NCBI RefSeq assembly: GCF_030517065.1
Contig: NZ_CP103950.1
Location: 1,054,001 to 1,118,000 of the forward strand
Direction of reading: 5' to 3'
Length of the DNA stretch: 64,000 nt
DNA from: Riemerella columbina
GTDB taxonomy: Bacteria > Bacteroidota > Bacteroidia > Flavobacteriales > Weeksellaceae
Part shown: one piece after another, positions 9,345 to 18,400 of the stretch
How the letters are laid out: each line of letters opens with the position of its first letter
Numbering within the stretch: position 1 is the stretch's first letter
Notes under the pieces: generated by a model
What the model saw: only the letters and a program-made list of their open reading frames with translations
Database searches by the model: none
Told to the model about the DNA's origin: nothing
Program-made: the position numbers and the translations under genes

Positions 9345-9983
9345 TTATAAAATTTTTTTTAGAATTTCGGAGGTTTCTTTAGCCTTAGTTAAAGGGAATA
9401 GATGTGTGCCGTCTTTTATAATATAATCAGGTTGAGAGTTTTGGAGCGGAAAAACCCAATCTCTGTCGCCCATAATCTGCACAACCTCAGGCTGTTTGGG
9501 GAATTTCCAATTGACAATTTTATCCATACTCCATTTGATGTAATACGGATGGGTGACTTTAAAATATTGCATCAGTTTAGGACTTTTGGGCGCTACAATG
9601 GCTCTAATGAAACGATAAACCAGCGTAGATTGGTCGCTAAAAAATGCTGTGGGCATCCGCCTTGGGAGCTGTGTGATTTTCCCGAAACGCATCAACCGTG
9701 ATTTTTCTAAATCGGATTTTAAAGAGCCTAAAATAATTACTTTTTTGGCTGGTTTAATTTGATGAATTTCTTGAACGATAAATCCACCAAAAGAATAACC
9801 CAAGAGCGCAAAATCTTCATTTTCTTCAATAGAAGATGCCATTCTTTGAATATAGTGGCTAAAACTTTCATTACGCTCTGGGATGAGCCAGGGTATAAAA
9901 ACAGGCTCTACATGATCAGGGAATTTAAGTTTTTCTAAAACGCTAAAATCTGCTCCTAATCCACTGATAATGTAGAGTTTCAT
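9345..9983 (-). CDS. Alpha/beta-fold hydrolase
   Basis: A 212-residue compact alpha/beta hydrolase. The nucleophile elbow is GYSFGG (about residues 62-67, Ser nucleophile), with a late acidic residue in IMGDRDWVFP (about 170-179) and the catalytic His in IKDGTHLFPL near residue 194. No signal peptide is seen. The substrate cannot be predicted. It starts 13 bp after the mpl stop and is probably co-transcribed with it. Confidence 0.75.
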   Translation of the reverse strand: MKLYIISGLGADFSVLEKLKFPDHVEPVFIPWLIPERNESFSHYIQRMASSIEENEDFALLGYSFGGFIVQEIHQIKPAKKVIILGSLKSDLEKSRLMRFGKITQLPRRMPTAFFSDQSTLVYRFIRAIVAPKSPKLMQYFKVTHPYYIKWSMDKIVNWKFPKQPEVVQIMGDRDWVFPLQNSQPDYIIKDGTHLFPLTKAKETSEILKKIL

Positions 9984-9996
9984 TGGTGATAATTAT

Positions 9997-11337
9997 TTAA
10001 GAATTAACCAAATCTAACCCACCAAAATTACCAGAACTCATCATAAGAAAAGCCCCTTGTGTTTTGTCTAAACTTTGCCAATATTGCTGCAAATCTTCCG
10101 CATTGGTAAAGACTTTGAGCTGCAGATTTTTAAATTTCTCTCGGATAAGGTCGGGAGAAATCGGCGCCATTCTTTTGATTTTTAAGGCTTCCTCAGAATA
10201 GAATACCACGGCGTGGTCTAAGCCATTTAAGGCGTTGGCGTATTGCTCCAAAAATACAGGATTGAGCGAAGAATAGGTGTGCAGTTCTAAAAATCCGAAA
10301 GTGGGCTGTCCTTTAAATTGCTCGGCAAAGGCTTTTGTGGTGGCTTTAACCTTGCTGGGAGCGTGGGCAAAATCTTTGTACAAAATGCCGTGGTCTGGGC
10401 GTTCCACCTTTTCTAAGCGTTTGGAGGCACCTTTAAAACTCATAATCGCTTCATAAAAAGCCTCTTCCATAATGCCCAATTGCTGGCAAATCAGTCTGGC
10501 GCCCTCCATATTGAGGAGGTTGTGCGCACCAAAAACCGAAACGGGAACTTCGCCCATTTCTGTCTCCAAATAAACTTGGTGGTGGTTGATGTGGTATTTT
10601 GGCGTTCTGTAAGGGATTTTTCGGAAATAATTTTCGGCTTGCTCTACCACTTTTACCACTTCTTCATCTTCTTCATTATAGACCAAAATGCCGCCTGGTG
10701 TAATGGTGCTGACAAATTTTCTAAACTGTTCCACATAATCATCAAAGGTTTTAAAAACATTGATGTGGTCCCAAGCAATCCCCGAAATTAGGGCGATATT
10801 GGGCTGGTAGAGTAAAAATTTAGAGCGCAGATCTATGGGCGAGGAAAGGTATTCATCACCTTCCAGAATCATAAAATCGTTGTGTTCTGTGGTTTTGACC
10901 ATACAATCAAAGCCTTCCAACTGGGCGCCCACCATAAAATCAACCTCCTGATGATGGAAATTGAGCACATGCAAAATCATAGAAGTGATGGTGGTTTTGC
11001 CGTGTGAACCGCCGATAACCACACGGGTTTTGTCCTTGCTTTGTTCATACAAAAACTCGGGGTAGGAGTAGATTTTAAGCCCAAGCGCCTTGGCTTTAGC
11101 CAATTCTGGATTGTCGGCATGGGCGTGCATTCCGAGGATCACGGCATCTATATCTTCAGTTATTTTTTCTGGAAACCAGCCCAAAGCATCAGGCAAGAGT
11201 CCTTTTTTTTCTAATCTTGATTTTGAAGGTTCAAAAATGGCATCATCAGAGCCAGTCACTTGGTAGCCTTTATCTTTAAGCGCAATGGCGAGGTTGTGCA
11301 TAGCGCTGCCGCCTATAGCGATGAAATGTGTTCTCAA
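9997..11337 (-). CDS. mpl: UDP-N-acetylmuramate tripeptide ligase Mpl (peptidoglycan recycling)
   Basis: A 446-residue Mur ligase that attaches the recycled tripeptide L-Ala-gamma-D-Glu-meso-DAP directly to UDP-MurNAc, bypassing de novo synthesis. The N-terminal Rossmann part has AIGGSAMHNLAIALKDKGY and VTGSDD, the central ATPase has the P-loop GGSHGKTTITSM, followed by EGDEYLSSP and the Mur-ligase motif SGIAWDHINVF. The form MHNLA after the first glycine motif separates Mpl from MurC. It acts in the cytoplasm. The gene lies upstream of the hydrolase in a minus-strand unit. Confidence 0.9.
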   Translation of the reverse strand: MRTHFIAIGGSAMHNLAIALKDKGYQVTGSDDAIFEPSKSRLEKKGLLPDALGWFPEKITEDIDAVILGMHAHADNPELAKAKALGLKIYSYPEFLYEQSKDKTRVVIGGSHGKTTITSMILHVLNFHHQEVDFMVGAQLEGFDCMVKTTEHNDFMILEGDEYLSSPIDLRSKFLLYQPNIALISGIAWDHINVFKTFDDYVEQFRKFVSTITPGGILVYNEEDEEVVKVVEQAENYFRKIPYRTPKYHINHHQVYLETEMGEVPVSVFGAHNLLNMEGARLICQQLGIMEEAFYEAIMSFKGASKRLEKVERPDHGILYKDFAHAPSKVKATTKAFAEQFKGQPTFGFLELHTYSSLNPVFLEQYANALNGLDHAVVFYSEEALKIKRMAPISPDLIREKFKNLQLKVFTNAEDLQQYWQSLDKTQGAFLMMSSGNFGGLDLVNS

Positions 11338-11379
11338 TGTGGTGTTTTTGTTTGGTTAATCTATTTTGATATTGGAGAG

Positions 11380-12204
11380 TTATTCGGCAGTTTTTTCCTG
11401 CGTATTATTTTCTTCCTCTTTTTTCTTTTTAAGCTCCTCATCATAATCGTGGAGGAGGTTGTGTTCTGGCGTTTGCTCTATGGCGTGCATTATTTTTTGT
11501 AGTATTTCCTGTGCAGATTCATTATCATAATCAATGTCTAAGGCAGGTTTAAACTCCATAGTAGGCTCTACGCCAGTTACTTTTATTTTAAGTCCTTTTT
11601 TATCAAAAGCTCTACGAAAGCCATTGATTTTTATCGGAATGACAATTGGGCGTTGCTGTTTTACCAATTTGGCAGTTCCTTTCCGCCCTTGTGCAAATGC
11701 GGAGGTAGTGCCTTGTGGAAAGGTAATCACCCAGCCGTTATCCAAAGCTTTGATGATGTTTTCCACTTCGGACATATCCACCATTCTGTTTACAGCTTTG
11801 CCTTCGGCGCGCCAAGTTCTTTTAACGGTAACCGCTCCTGCGAGTTTAAAAATCCGTGCTAAAAGCCCTTTGTTCATCGTTTCTTGGGCTGCCACATAGT
11901 AGAAATCTACTTTGGGATTGAGGAGGTAAATAGGGTTTTTAATGGTGTTGAGGTAGCCATTATTGACCGCACAAAAAGCGTGGTACATAGCTGCCACATC
12001 AGCAAAATAAGTCTGGTGGTTAGACACGAATAAAACATTGGTCTGCGGGAGGTCTACAAGATGCTCCGTACCAGAGATTTTCAGTTTATTAAAGCCATTA
12101 AAGCGCCGATAAGATATCAGCCCTAAAATGAAAATAATAAAGCGTTTTAAGAAATAAAGGTTACCGAAAGAGTCGGTAAATATTGTTTTTTTTGCCATAG
12201 ACAT
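11380..12204 (-). CDS. 1-acyl-sn-glycerol-3-phosphate acyltransferase family (PlsC-like)
   Basis: A 274-residue member of the PlsC/AGPAT family, which transfers an acyl chain to lysophosphatidic acid or a related acceptor at the inner membrane. The catalytic block is VSNHQTYFADVAAM, with five rather than four residues between His and Asp, and the second block is FPQGTTSAFAQGRKG instead of the classic FPEGTRS. A hydrophobic stretch lies near residues 15-32. The C-terminus is highly charged (EELKKKKEEENNTQEK). Both altered motifs suggest a lineage-specific subfamily, so the acceptor is uncertain. Confidence 0.8.
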   Translation of the reverse strand: MSMAKKTIFTDSFGNLYFLKRFIIFILGLISYRRFNGFNKLKISGTEHLVDLPQTNVLFVSNHQTYFADVAAMYHAFCAVNNGYLNTIKNPIYLLNPKVDFYYVAAQETMNKGLLARIFKLAGAVTVKRTWRAEGKAVNRMVDMSEVENIIKALDNGWVITFPQGTTSAFAQGRKGTAKLVKQQRPIVIPIKINGFRRAFDKKGLKIKVTGVEPTMEFKPALDIDYDNESAQEILQKIMHAIEQTPEHNLLHDYDEELKKKKEEENNTQEKTAE

Positions 12205-12225
12205 TGATAAGTTAGGAGAGCAAAT

Positions 12226-12855
12226 TTAAACATTTTTCAGCAATCTACTAAATTCGCTCAAAATCATTGAAGTAGCGCCCCATATGGTGTAATTTTGATA
12301 GTGGATCACAGGGACTTCTATACCTTTGGTGCCAGGGAGCGTCATCATTTGAGGTTGTTGGGTCAGCTCTAATAATGCCGAAATAGGCAGTTCTATAAGC
12401 TCTACGGCTTCGGCTTCTTGTAGGATAAAAGTGGGATTTTTCTTGGTGTAAGAAATGTAGGTATGCACATAAAAATTACTCGGCGGAATGTAGAGTGGGC
12501 TCATCTCTCGGATCAGTCGGATGTAATGCCTTTCTATGCCCAATTCTTCCGAGGTTTCTCTGATGGCGGTTTCTGAAAAATCGTGATCAGCGGCTTCTTT
12601 CTGCCCTCCAGGGAGCGAAATCTGTCCGCTGTGCCGATCATTTTGGTTGATGCTCCTGACCATAAGTGGGAGGTGCCATTCGTTGTTTTTGAGGTAGAGC
12701 AAGAGATTAACCGCAGCCCAGCGCGGGTGTTTTTCTAAAATTTCGGAGTACGAAAATAGAGGGCGGTAGGGTGGCGAAAATAGGCGATGAGCCTGCTCGC
12801 CCTCCAATGGGGCTTGTTTTATTTTCTGAAGTAAATCTCTGCCTAAATGGTTCAT
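12226..12855 (-). CDS. CoA pyrophosphatase (NudL-type Nudix)
   Basis: A 209-residue Nudix enzyme with the CoA-pyrophosphatase extension: LMVRSINQNDRHSGQISLPGG precedes the Nudix box, which continues as GGQKEAADHDFSETAIRETSEELGI (written here in parts: Gly, then E, then RETSEELG). Family members hydrolyse CoA and its derivatives to 4'-phosphopantetheine and 3',5'-ADP. The start at 12855 is 1 bp from the stop of the upstream potassium-channel regulator (12857), indicating a shared transcript with it. Confidence 0.85.
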   Translation of the reverse strand: MNHLGRDLLQKIKQAPLEGEQAHRLFSPPYRPLFSYSEILEKHPRWAAVNLLLYLKNNEWHLPLMVRSINQNDRHSGQISLPGGQKEAADHDFSETAIRETSEELGIERHYIRLIREMSPLYIPPSNFYVHTYISYTKKNPTFILQEAEAVELIELPISALLELTQQPQMMTLPGTKGIEVPVIHYQNYTIWGATSMILSEFSRLLKNV

Positions 12856-12856
12856 A

Positions 12857-13552
12857 TTAAGGTCGCATCTTGAGTTTTAAAAATCGTTGTAAGTCTTTAT
12901 TGGAGCCGTATAGCACCAGAATGTCATTGGTTTCTAAGACATTATTAGCCACTGCCACGCCCAATACTTTGTTCTCGGTTTTGGTCTTTCCTAAAAGGCT
13001 TTTCACTTCCATTTTTTTGATGATGGTGAGCGGTACCAAGTTGTATTTTTCCCTAAAATTGAGGTCTCGCATGGTTTGTCCCACATATTCCTCTGGCACT
13101 TTGGCTTCTATAATGCTGTATTCTTGGTTGAGCTCAAAGGAATCCACCACATTGCTGAGGCAGAGTTTTTTCGCCCACCTTTCGGCGGTTTCTTCTTCGG
13201 GGTGGACAATCTCATCTACGCCGATGGCTTGCAAAACCTTTTCGTGCAGCGGGTTGATAGCGCGACTGATGAGGCGTTTAACTTGCAAATTTTTGAGTAG
13301 AGCGGTGGTCATCACATTGGCGCCTTGGTCTTCCCCAATGGCAACCACGAAGATATCCGTCTCCTTTAATGGTAAGCCAGAAACGGTGTATTCATCTGTG
13401 GCATCCATACAAATGGTGTGGGAGATTTTTTCTTTGCAGGCGTCTACTTTGGACATACTGGTGTCTATTCCAATCACTTCGTTGCCTTGTGCGGTAAGTT
13501 TTTCTGCGAGTGAGGCTCCAAAATTTCCGAGCCCTATAATGATGTATTTCAT
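12857..13552 (-). CDS. Potassium uptake regulator TrkA/KtrA
   Basis: A 231-residue RCK protein. The N-terminal Rossmann domain binds nucleotides through GLGNFGASLAEKL (about residues 7-19) with an acidic residue at the next strand (VIGIDTSMSK); the C-terminal RCK_C/TrkA_C domain spans about 140-225. It forms the cytoplasmic ring that gates the TrkH/KtrB channel in response to ATP, ADP or NAD. It directly follows trkH (51 bp gap) and is followed with almost no gap by the CoA pyrophosphatase. Confidence 0.9.
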   Translation of the reverse strand: MKYIIIGLGNFGASLAEKLTAQGNEVIGIDTSMSKVDACKEKISHTICMDATDEYTVSGLPLKETDIFVVAIGEDQGANVMTTALLKNLQVKRLISRAINPLHEKVLQAIGVDEIVHPEEETAERWAKKLCLSNVVDSFELNQEYSIIEAKVPEEYVGQTMRDLNFREKYNLVPLTIIKKMEVKSLLGKTKTENKVLGVAVANNVLETNDILVLYGSNKDLQRFLKLKMRP

Positions 13553-13603
13553 ATTAAATTTTATTTTTTTTTATAAAGTTAAGATAGTTTTTAGCCTTTT
13601 GTT

Positions 13604-15361
13604 TTAATTCATTGTAATTTCTTCAATAGGATAATTGTAGTTTTTATATTTGGCTTTTTTAACTACGGCAATTACTAAGGATAGCATACTGATCCGCCCA
13701 ACAAACATAATGCCTATCAATACCATTTTAGATGAGCTACTTAGCGCAGAGGTAATCCCCAAGCTGAGCCCCACGGTGCTATAAGCGGAAAAGCATTCAA
13801 AGGAAATATCCAAAAGATTTTTCTCTGGGTCAAAAAAAGCGATGAGCATCACCCCTAAACCAATCACCATAAGGGAAAGCGTCATAATAGCGAAAGCCCT
13901 GCGGATAGAGCGTTCAGCGATTTCTCTACGGAAAATTTCTACTTTAGATTTCCCTTTTGCCAAGCTGAGAACATTCAGAAATGCGATAGCAAAAGTGTTG
14001 GTTTTAATCCCCCCACCTGTAGACTGCGGCGAGGCGCCCACCCACATCAGCAAGAAAATCATCATAATGGTAGGGAAGGACATTGCAGCGTTATCAATTG
14101 TATTAAAACCAGCGGTTCTCGGTGTGGTGGCACCAAAAAAAGCGGTCACCATTTTTCCAAAAACAGTAGGGTGATCAGCCAAAGTATGGTGGTATTCTAA
14201 AATGTAAAAAATCACGGTGGCAACAATGGTCAATGAGGCTGTGGTAAATAGCGTAATACGGCTATCCAGATTGAGCACCCAAGGTTTATAATTGCGGTTT
14301 CTCGGCGATGAAAAATGCATAATATGCGAGATTTTATAACGCAGATATTTCAAAATATTCACCACGATAGGGAAGCCCAAACCACCGAAGACAAAGGTGA
14401 AAATAATCACCAATTGTAGATAATAATTAAACCGATAATGGTCGGCAAATAAACTACTGTCCGAGGTGGAAAATCCAGCATTACAAAACGCTGATACAGA
14501 GTGGAAAACAGAGAAGAATATATGCTGAAACCCTGATGAAAACAGGTCTGGGCTCACGCTACTATAGATTAAAACCGCTGAAAAAAGTTCTATCCCAAAG
14601 GTAATCAAGATGATGTGTTTGAGCATAGAAAAAACATCGCCTAACTTTTTAGAGCTGGTCATATCACTGAGGACCAATTGGTTTTCGTAAGTGGAACCAC
14701 CTTTGAAAAAATAACTAAAATAACTCGCAAAGGTTAAGATCCCCAGCCCCCCCACTTGGATTAAAATCATAATGATGAGCTTGCCGAAAGTGGTAAAGTC
14801 TGAACCCGTGTCTAATACCGCCAAACCTGTAACGCAAACGGCGCTGGTAGAGGTAAACAAGGCATCTAAAAAGGTAATACCCTTGGTGGTTGCTCTGGGG
14901 AGAGTGAGCAAAAATGAACCGATTAAAATAATCGCGATAAAACTACTGATGAACAACTGCGCAGGATTGAGCACTGTTCTTTTAAAATTGATTTTGAGGT
15001 CCGAAAACTCTCGGATAAAGGTGAATACCACCGCAAAAATCACCCAATAGCGGCTCGCAAAAAAGTGGTCTAATGTCCCATGAAAAGGGCTGATAAAGTG
15101 GAAATAATAAATCACCAAAGTGAAAGCCACGGTAGCCACATCAAAGAAAAAAGATTTGTTCTTAACAAAGGTATCTCTGTTTTCGTAATAGCGTGTGGCA
15201 GTGGAGATTAGCCCTATGGCGAGCACAAAATGATAATAACCATCAAACATTGCCCGCGAGGCCTTGGATTGGGTAAATCCGTAATCGCCAATAAAGGCCA
15301 CAATACCCAAAAAACTGATGATAAATGCAAAAATATAAAGCAGTTTAAAATTAAAACCCAT
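13604..15361 (-). CDS. TrkH/KtrB family potassium transporter
   Basis: A 585-residue integral membrane protein of the TrkH/KtrB superfamily. Beyond the usual eight-helix core with four pore repeats it has an N-terminal extension of several extra helices (about residues 5-115), common in Bacteroidota homologues. Pore-loop signatures are TSTSAVCVTGLAVLDTG, SAFCNAGFSTSDSSL, ATTPRTAGFNTID and SAYSTVGLSLG, each with the selectivity-filter Gly. With the adjacent RCK protein it makes a K+ (possibly Na+-dependent) uptake system in the inner membrane. Confidence 0.92.
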   Translation of the reverse strand: MGFNFKLLYIFAFIISFLGIVAFIGDYGFTQSKASRAMFDGYYHFVLAIGLISTATRYYENRDTFVKNKSFFFDVATVAFTLVIYYFHFISPFHGTLDHFFASRYWVIFAVVFTFIREFSDLKINFKRTVLNPAQLFISSFIAIILIGSFLLTLPRATTKGITFLDALFTSTSAVCVTGLAVLDTGSDFTTFGKLIIMILIQVGGLGILTFASYFSYFFKGGSTYENQLVLSDMTSSKKLGDVFSMLKHIILITFGIELFSAVLIYSSVSPDLFSSGFQHIFFSVFHSVSAFCNAGFSTSDSSLFADHYRFNYYLQLVIIFTFVFGGLGFPIVVNILKYLRYKISHIMHFSSPRNRNYKPWVLNLDSRITLFTTASLTIVATVIFYILEYHHTLADHPTVFGKMVTAFFGATTPRTAGFNTIDNAAMSFPTIMMIFLLMWVGASPQSTGGGIKTNTFAIAFLNVLSLAKGKSKVEIFRREIAERSIRRAFAIMTLSLMVIGLGVMLIAFFDPEKNLLDISFECFSAYSTVGLSLGITSALSSSSKMVLIGIMFVGRISMLSLVIAVVKKAKYKNYNYPIEEITMN

Positions 15362-15374
15362 TATTTTTTATGTT

Positions 15375-16223
15375 TTATTTTAGAATGTCCCTAATACGGT
15401 TGGCATTTCTAATCAATTCTTCTAAAAATTCGTCGTTATCTTTTTCTAAAGCCGCTTTAAATTTTCTTAGTTGGCTAATATGTTCGTTGAGGACATCTAA
15501 CACATTCTCTTTATTTTGTTTAAAAATAGGCACCCACATTTCGGGGTGAGATTTGGCGAGCCTTACCGTGCTGGAAAATCCAGAACTTGCCAATTGAAAA
15601 ATAGTTTCTTCCTCTCGTTCCTTCTCCAGAACCGTGTTGGCGAGGGCATAAGAAGTAATATGCGAGATATGCGAAATGTATGCCGTATGCACATCGTGAT
15701 TTTCAGCATCCATCGTAATGACTTCCATATCCAGCGTGTGGCAAAGGTTTTCCACAAGGTTGAGGGCATCTTTCGCTGAGTCTTCGGGGTTACAAATTAC
15801 CGCCACTTTGTCAGAAAAAGCGTCTACCTTTGCCGACTGAGGACCATTATTTTCCGTGCCCCACATCGGGTGGGTTGCCACAAAACGCGCTCTATTGCGA
15901 TGATTTTCCACAGCATTGATGATGCCCACTTTGGTAGAACCTGTATCCATCACGGTTTGGTGGTCTTCTATTAAATTTAAAACTTGGCGAAGACAGACCT
16001 GCGTGGCATCTACAGGAATAGCGATGATGATGAAGTCGGCATTTTTTACCGCGTGCTCTAATGTAGCGGCTTCATCAATGATGCGAAGCGCCAAGGCATC
16101 TTCCAGATTTTGAGGTTGATGGTCTACGCCATAAATATAAGATGCCCAACCCTTTTGCCGTAGTTTCAGTGCCATAGAGCCACCGATAAGTCCCACGCCT
16201 ATTATTGCTAATTTCTTCTGCAT
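15375..16223 (-). CDS. tyrA: Prephenate dehydrogenase
   Basis: A 282-residue protein with an N-terminal NAD(P)-binding Rossmann fold (GVGLIGGSMALKLRQKG) and the prephenate-dehydrogenase blocks FVATHPMWGTENNGP and AYISHISHITSYALANTV. It oxidatively decarboxylates prephenate to 4-hydroxyphenylpyruvate in tyrosine biosynthesis. No chorismate mutase domain is fused. It lies 13 bp upstream of trkH on the same strand; no other aromatic-pathway gene is nearby, so the grouping is probably positional only. Confidence 0.88.
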   Translation of the reverse strand: MQKKLAIIGVGLIGGSMALKLRQKGWASYIYGVDHQPQNLEDALALRIIDEAATLEHAVKNADFIIIAIPVDATQVCLRQVLNLIEDHQTVMDTGSTKVGIINAVENHRNRARFVATHPMWGTENNGPQSAKVDAFSDKVAVICNPEDSAKDALNLVENLCHTLDMEVITMDAENHDVHTAYISHISHITSYALANTVLEKEREEETIFQLASSGFSSTVRLAKSHPEMWVPIFKQNKENVLDVLNEHISQLRKFKAALEKDNDEFLEELIRNANRIRDILK

Positions 16224-16250
16224 TTTATAATTTCCAAACTAAATTAACCA

Positions 16251-16622
16251 TTATTGAATGGGTTGAATTTCCAAAAATAAGGCTTTTTCTTTGCATTTTT
16301 CAAAACGAATTTGATACTTGTTTTGACCTTTGGTTTGCTGGAGAAGATACTCTGGACAAGGCTCTTGCTGGGCTTTGCTTTGGTCAAAATCTATAGTCCC
16401 CGTGCGGATGATGCTATCCCGAAGAACAGCCTCCGAAATGCCGTATTGCTGCATTTTTTGTTTAAAAGCATCGGTGTAATCAAAATCTTTGGATAGCGTT
16501 TCGGTGATCACCCGACTGTTGGGGAGGTAGCCGCTACAGCTGGCACCTTTTTGATTCAGAATAAAAAAGACCAAAATACACCCTGGAATGAGCCCGATCA
16601 GGTAGAATTTTAATTTTCTCAT
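16251..16622 (-). CDS. DUF4258-like membrane-anchored hypothetical protein
   Basis: A 123-residue protein with one N-terminal transmembrane segment (KFYLIGLIPGCILVFFILNQK), a Cys-containing motif CSGYLPNSRVI, and a C-terminal part with SIIRTGTIDFDQSKAQQEPCPEYL. The pattern (membrane anchor, C-x-Y-x-P-N-x-R-V, then GxIDFDxS) resembles flavobacterial proteins annotated DUF4258; the match is from memory. It overlaps the stop of ald by one base, so it is translated from the same message. Function unknown. Confidence 0.65.
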   Translation of the reverse strand: MRKLKFYLIGLIPGCILVFFILNQKGASCSGYLPNSRVITETLSKDFDYTDAFKQKMQQYGISEAVLRDSIIRTGTIDFDQSKAQQEPCPEYLLQQTKGQNKYQIRFEKCKEKALFLEIQPIQ

Positions 16623-17812
16623 TAGTAAGTTAATAGGTTAATATCGTGGTAAGGCAGCTGGAATTTATCACAAATAATTTTCTTGGTGTGCCGCCCTTTG
16701 TAGAGGTAGATACAATCTTTCATCATTATATTTTTAAGGATGATATTTTCCAAACCGCCCTCATATTCAGATTGAAGCAAATAGTTGAGGAAAAAATTGC
16801 TGATGGCTTTGGTGGTCGTTCTTGGCGTTTTAGAAGTGATATTCGGAATGCCCGCATGCACCACGCCGTGTTTGGTAAAGATGGGTTGCTCTTGGGTGGT
16901 CAGCTCCGCCGTTTCTATGGATTTGCCATAATCAATGGTCAGGTCAATAATGATGCTGCCTTTTTTCATTTTTGAAACCATCTCCTCGGTAACGATGGGC
17001 GGAAGGTTTTGTCGCTGCATTGCTCCGATTAAAACATCGGCTCTTCTTAGGCTTTTGCCCAACTCTTTGGGGTCTATGGTGGAGGTAGAAACGCGCTGGT
17101 CTATAAAGTTGTGCAGGCGGCGCAATTTGGCTAAAGAATAATCAAAAACTTTCACTTGGGCGCCCAAGCCTATGGCGGTTTTGGCGGCGGTTTCTCCCAC
17201 AATGCCCGCGCCTAAAATCACGATTTCCGTAGGGCGAACGCCTGTGATACCGCCCAACATCAGCCCATTGGATTGCGCTAAAAGCTCCGATGCATAAAGC
17301 ACGGAAACATGCCCTGCAATCTCGCCAATTAGCCGTACTAAAGCCAATTGCTGGTATTCATCTTTGATAAATTCAAAGGCGATGGCGTTCACTTTTCTTT
17401 CGGCTAACTTTTGAAAATAAAGTGCCGATTGTAGGTTCACTTGTAGCGCCGAAATCAGGAAAGCGTTGGGTTTTAGATACGCTATTTCTTCCAAGGTTGG
17501 CGGATTGATTTTCAACACTAAAGGTTGTCCAAAAGCCACTTTGGCATCGTGGGTGATGATGGCGCCTGCCTCGGAATATTGTAAATCGGTAAAGAAAGAA
17601 CCTTCTCCCGCTCCAGATTCTATAATCACCTCGTGGCCGTTTTGGGTCAGCACTTGTACGGCATCTGGGGTCAGGCAGAGGCGTTTTTCATTGAGGCAAG
17701 TTTCCTTGGGAATGCCGATAAAAAGTTGTTTATTTTTTTTGAGAACTTCCAACCTTTCTTCCTTGGGGCGGAGTTCTTCTTCCTTAAAAGGCGTATATAT
17801 GGTATGGCTCAT
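16622..17812 (-). CDS. ald: Alanine dehydrogenase
   Basis: A 396-residue member of the alanine dehydrogenase/PntA family. N-terminal substrate-binding motifs are GIPKETCLNEKRLCLTPDAV and VIIESGAGEGSFF; the NAD-binding region has VIVLGAGIVGETAAKTAIGLG-like spacing (EIVILGAGIVGETAAK). It interconverts L-alanine and pyruvate plus ammonia. The NADP-transhydrogenase alternative is less likely because no PntB partner follows. It has its own promoter in the short gap after tsaE and leads the DUF4258-like gene. Confidence 0.85.
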   Translation of the reverse strand: MSHTIYTPFKEEELRPKEERLEVLKKNKQLFIGIPKETCLNEKRLCLTPDAVQVLTQNGHEVIIESGAGEGSFFTDLQYSEAGAIITHDAKVAFGQPLVLKINPPTLEEIAYLKPNAFLISALQVNLQSALYFQKLAERKVNAIAFEFIKDEYQQLALVRLIGEIAGHVSVLYASELLAQSNGLMLGGITGVRPTEIVILGAGIVGETAAKTAIGLGAQVKVFDYSLAKLRRLHNFIDQRVSTSTIDPKELGKSLRRADVLIGAMQRQNLPPIVTEEMVSKMKKGSIIIDLTIDYGKSIETAELTTQEQPIFTKHGVVHAGIPNITSKTPRTTTKAISNFFLNYLLQSEYEGGLENIILKNIMMKDCIYLYKGRHTKKIICDKFQLPYHDINLLTY

Positions 17813-17833
17813 AGGCTGAAATTAAAATCTAAG

Positions 17834-17841
17834 CAAAGATA
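17834..17841 (-). promoter_or_regulatory. -7 promoter box of ald
   Basis: TATCTTTG on the minus strand, 21 nt upstream of the ald ATG at 17812, located in the 33-bp gap after tsaE. Confidence 0.65.
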
Positions 17842-17845
17842 AGCA

Positions 17846-18256
17846 TCATTTGAAAATGATATGCCTTTTTCCGTCAATATTTTCAATTTTCATCTCGTGG
17901 TGGGGGAGGTCTTGCAGTTCAGATTCATAGATTTCTGGCCATTCTATAATGGAGAGGTAGGCACTGTCCAAGTATTCTTCTATGCCGATATCCAGCACTT
18001 CTTCTATGCTTTCCATTCGGTATAAATCAAAATGAAATACGGCGCCCTTAGGTGTAGTGTATTCATTAACAATAGCATAGGTGGGCGAAGAAATGCTGTC
18101 TAACGAGCCCAAAGCTTTCATAAGATAAGTGGTAAAGGAGGTTTTGCCCGCGCCCAAATTGCCTTTGAGCAAAAGGATAGGATGCACCAAATGCGGTTTT
18201 ATCTGCGCCACCACTTCTGCCCAATCTTCTATTTTTTGAATGTTGAATTCCATCAT
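17846..18256 (-). CDS. tsaE: tRNA threonylcarbamoyladenosine biosynthesis protein TsaE
   Basis: A 136-residue P-loop ATPase. The Walker A motif is GNLGAGKTSFTTYLMKALG (about residues 32-50); SSPTYAIVNEYTTPKGAVFHFDLYR and SLSIIEWPE-like (YLSIIEWPEIYE) are the family blocks. TsaE works with TsaB, TsaC and TsaD to make the essential t6A37 modification of tRNAs that read ANN codons. Two adjacent ATGs (18256, 18253) could serve as start. It has its own promoter. Confidence 0.92.
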   Translation of the reverse strand: MMEFNIQKIEDWAEVVAQIKPHLVHPILLLKGNLGAGKTSFTTYLMKALGSLDSISSPTYAIVNEYTTPKGAVFHFDLYRMESIEEVLDIGIEEYLDSAYLSIIEWPEIYESELQDLPHHEMKIENIDGKRHIIFK

Positions 18257-18275
18257 AAACCTATGGTTTTTGTGG

Positions 18276-18283
18276 CAAAGATA
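18276..18283 (-). promoter_or_regulatory. -7 promoter box of tsaE
   Basis: TATCTTTG on the minus strand, 19 nt upstream of the tsaE start. Confidence 0.6.
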
Positions 18284-18340
18284 AGGTTTTTCGAGGAGTC
18301 TATTGTGAGTGAACTTGTCAGAAACTAATGGTGTGTAAAG

Positions 18341-18379
18341 AATAAGCGCGCTTCCAAAGGTATGGAGCGCGCGCTTATC
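18341..18379 (-). terminator. GC-rich hairpin downstream of porX
   Basis: Stem ATAAGCGCGC / GCGCGCTTAT (18342-18351 with 18369-18378). It lies 22 bp past the porX stop. The following tract is only moderately T-rich, so termination is likely but not certain. Confidence 0.5.
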
Positions 18380-18400
18380 TAGAGAGAATTATATAAAAAA

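Noticed and set aside
9997-11337. MurC instead of Mpl
   Set aside because: The N-terminal form AIGGSAMHNLAIAL and isolation from a mur/fts cluster point to Mpl.
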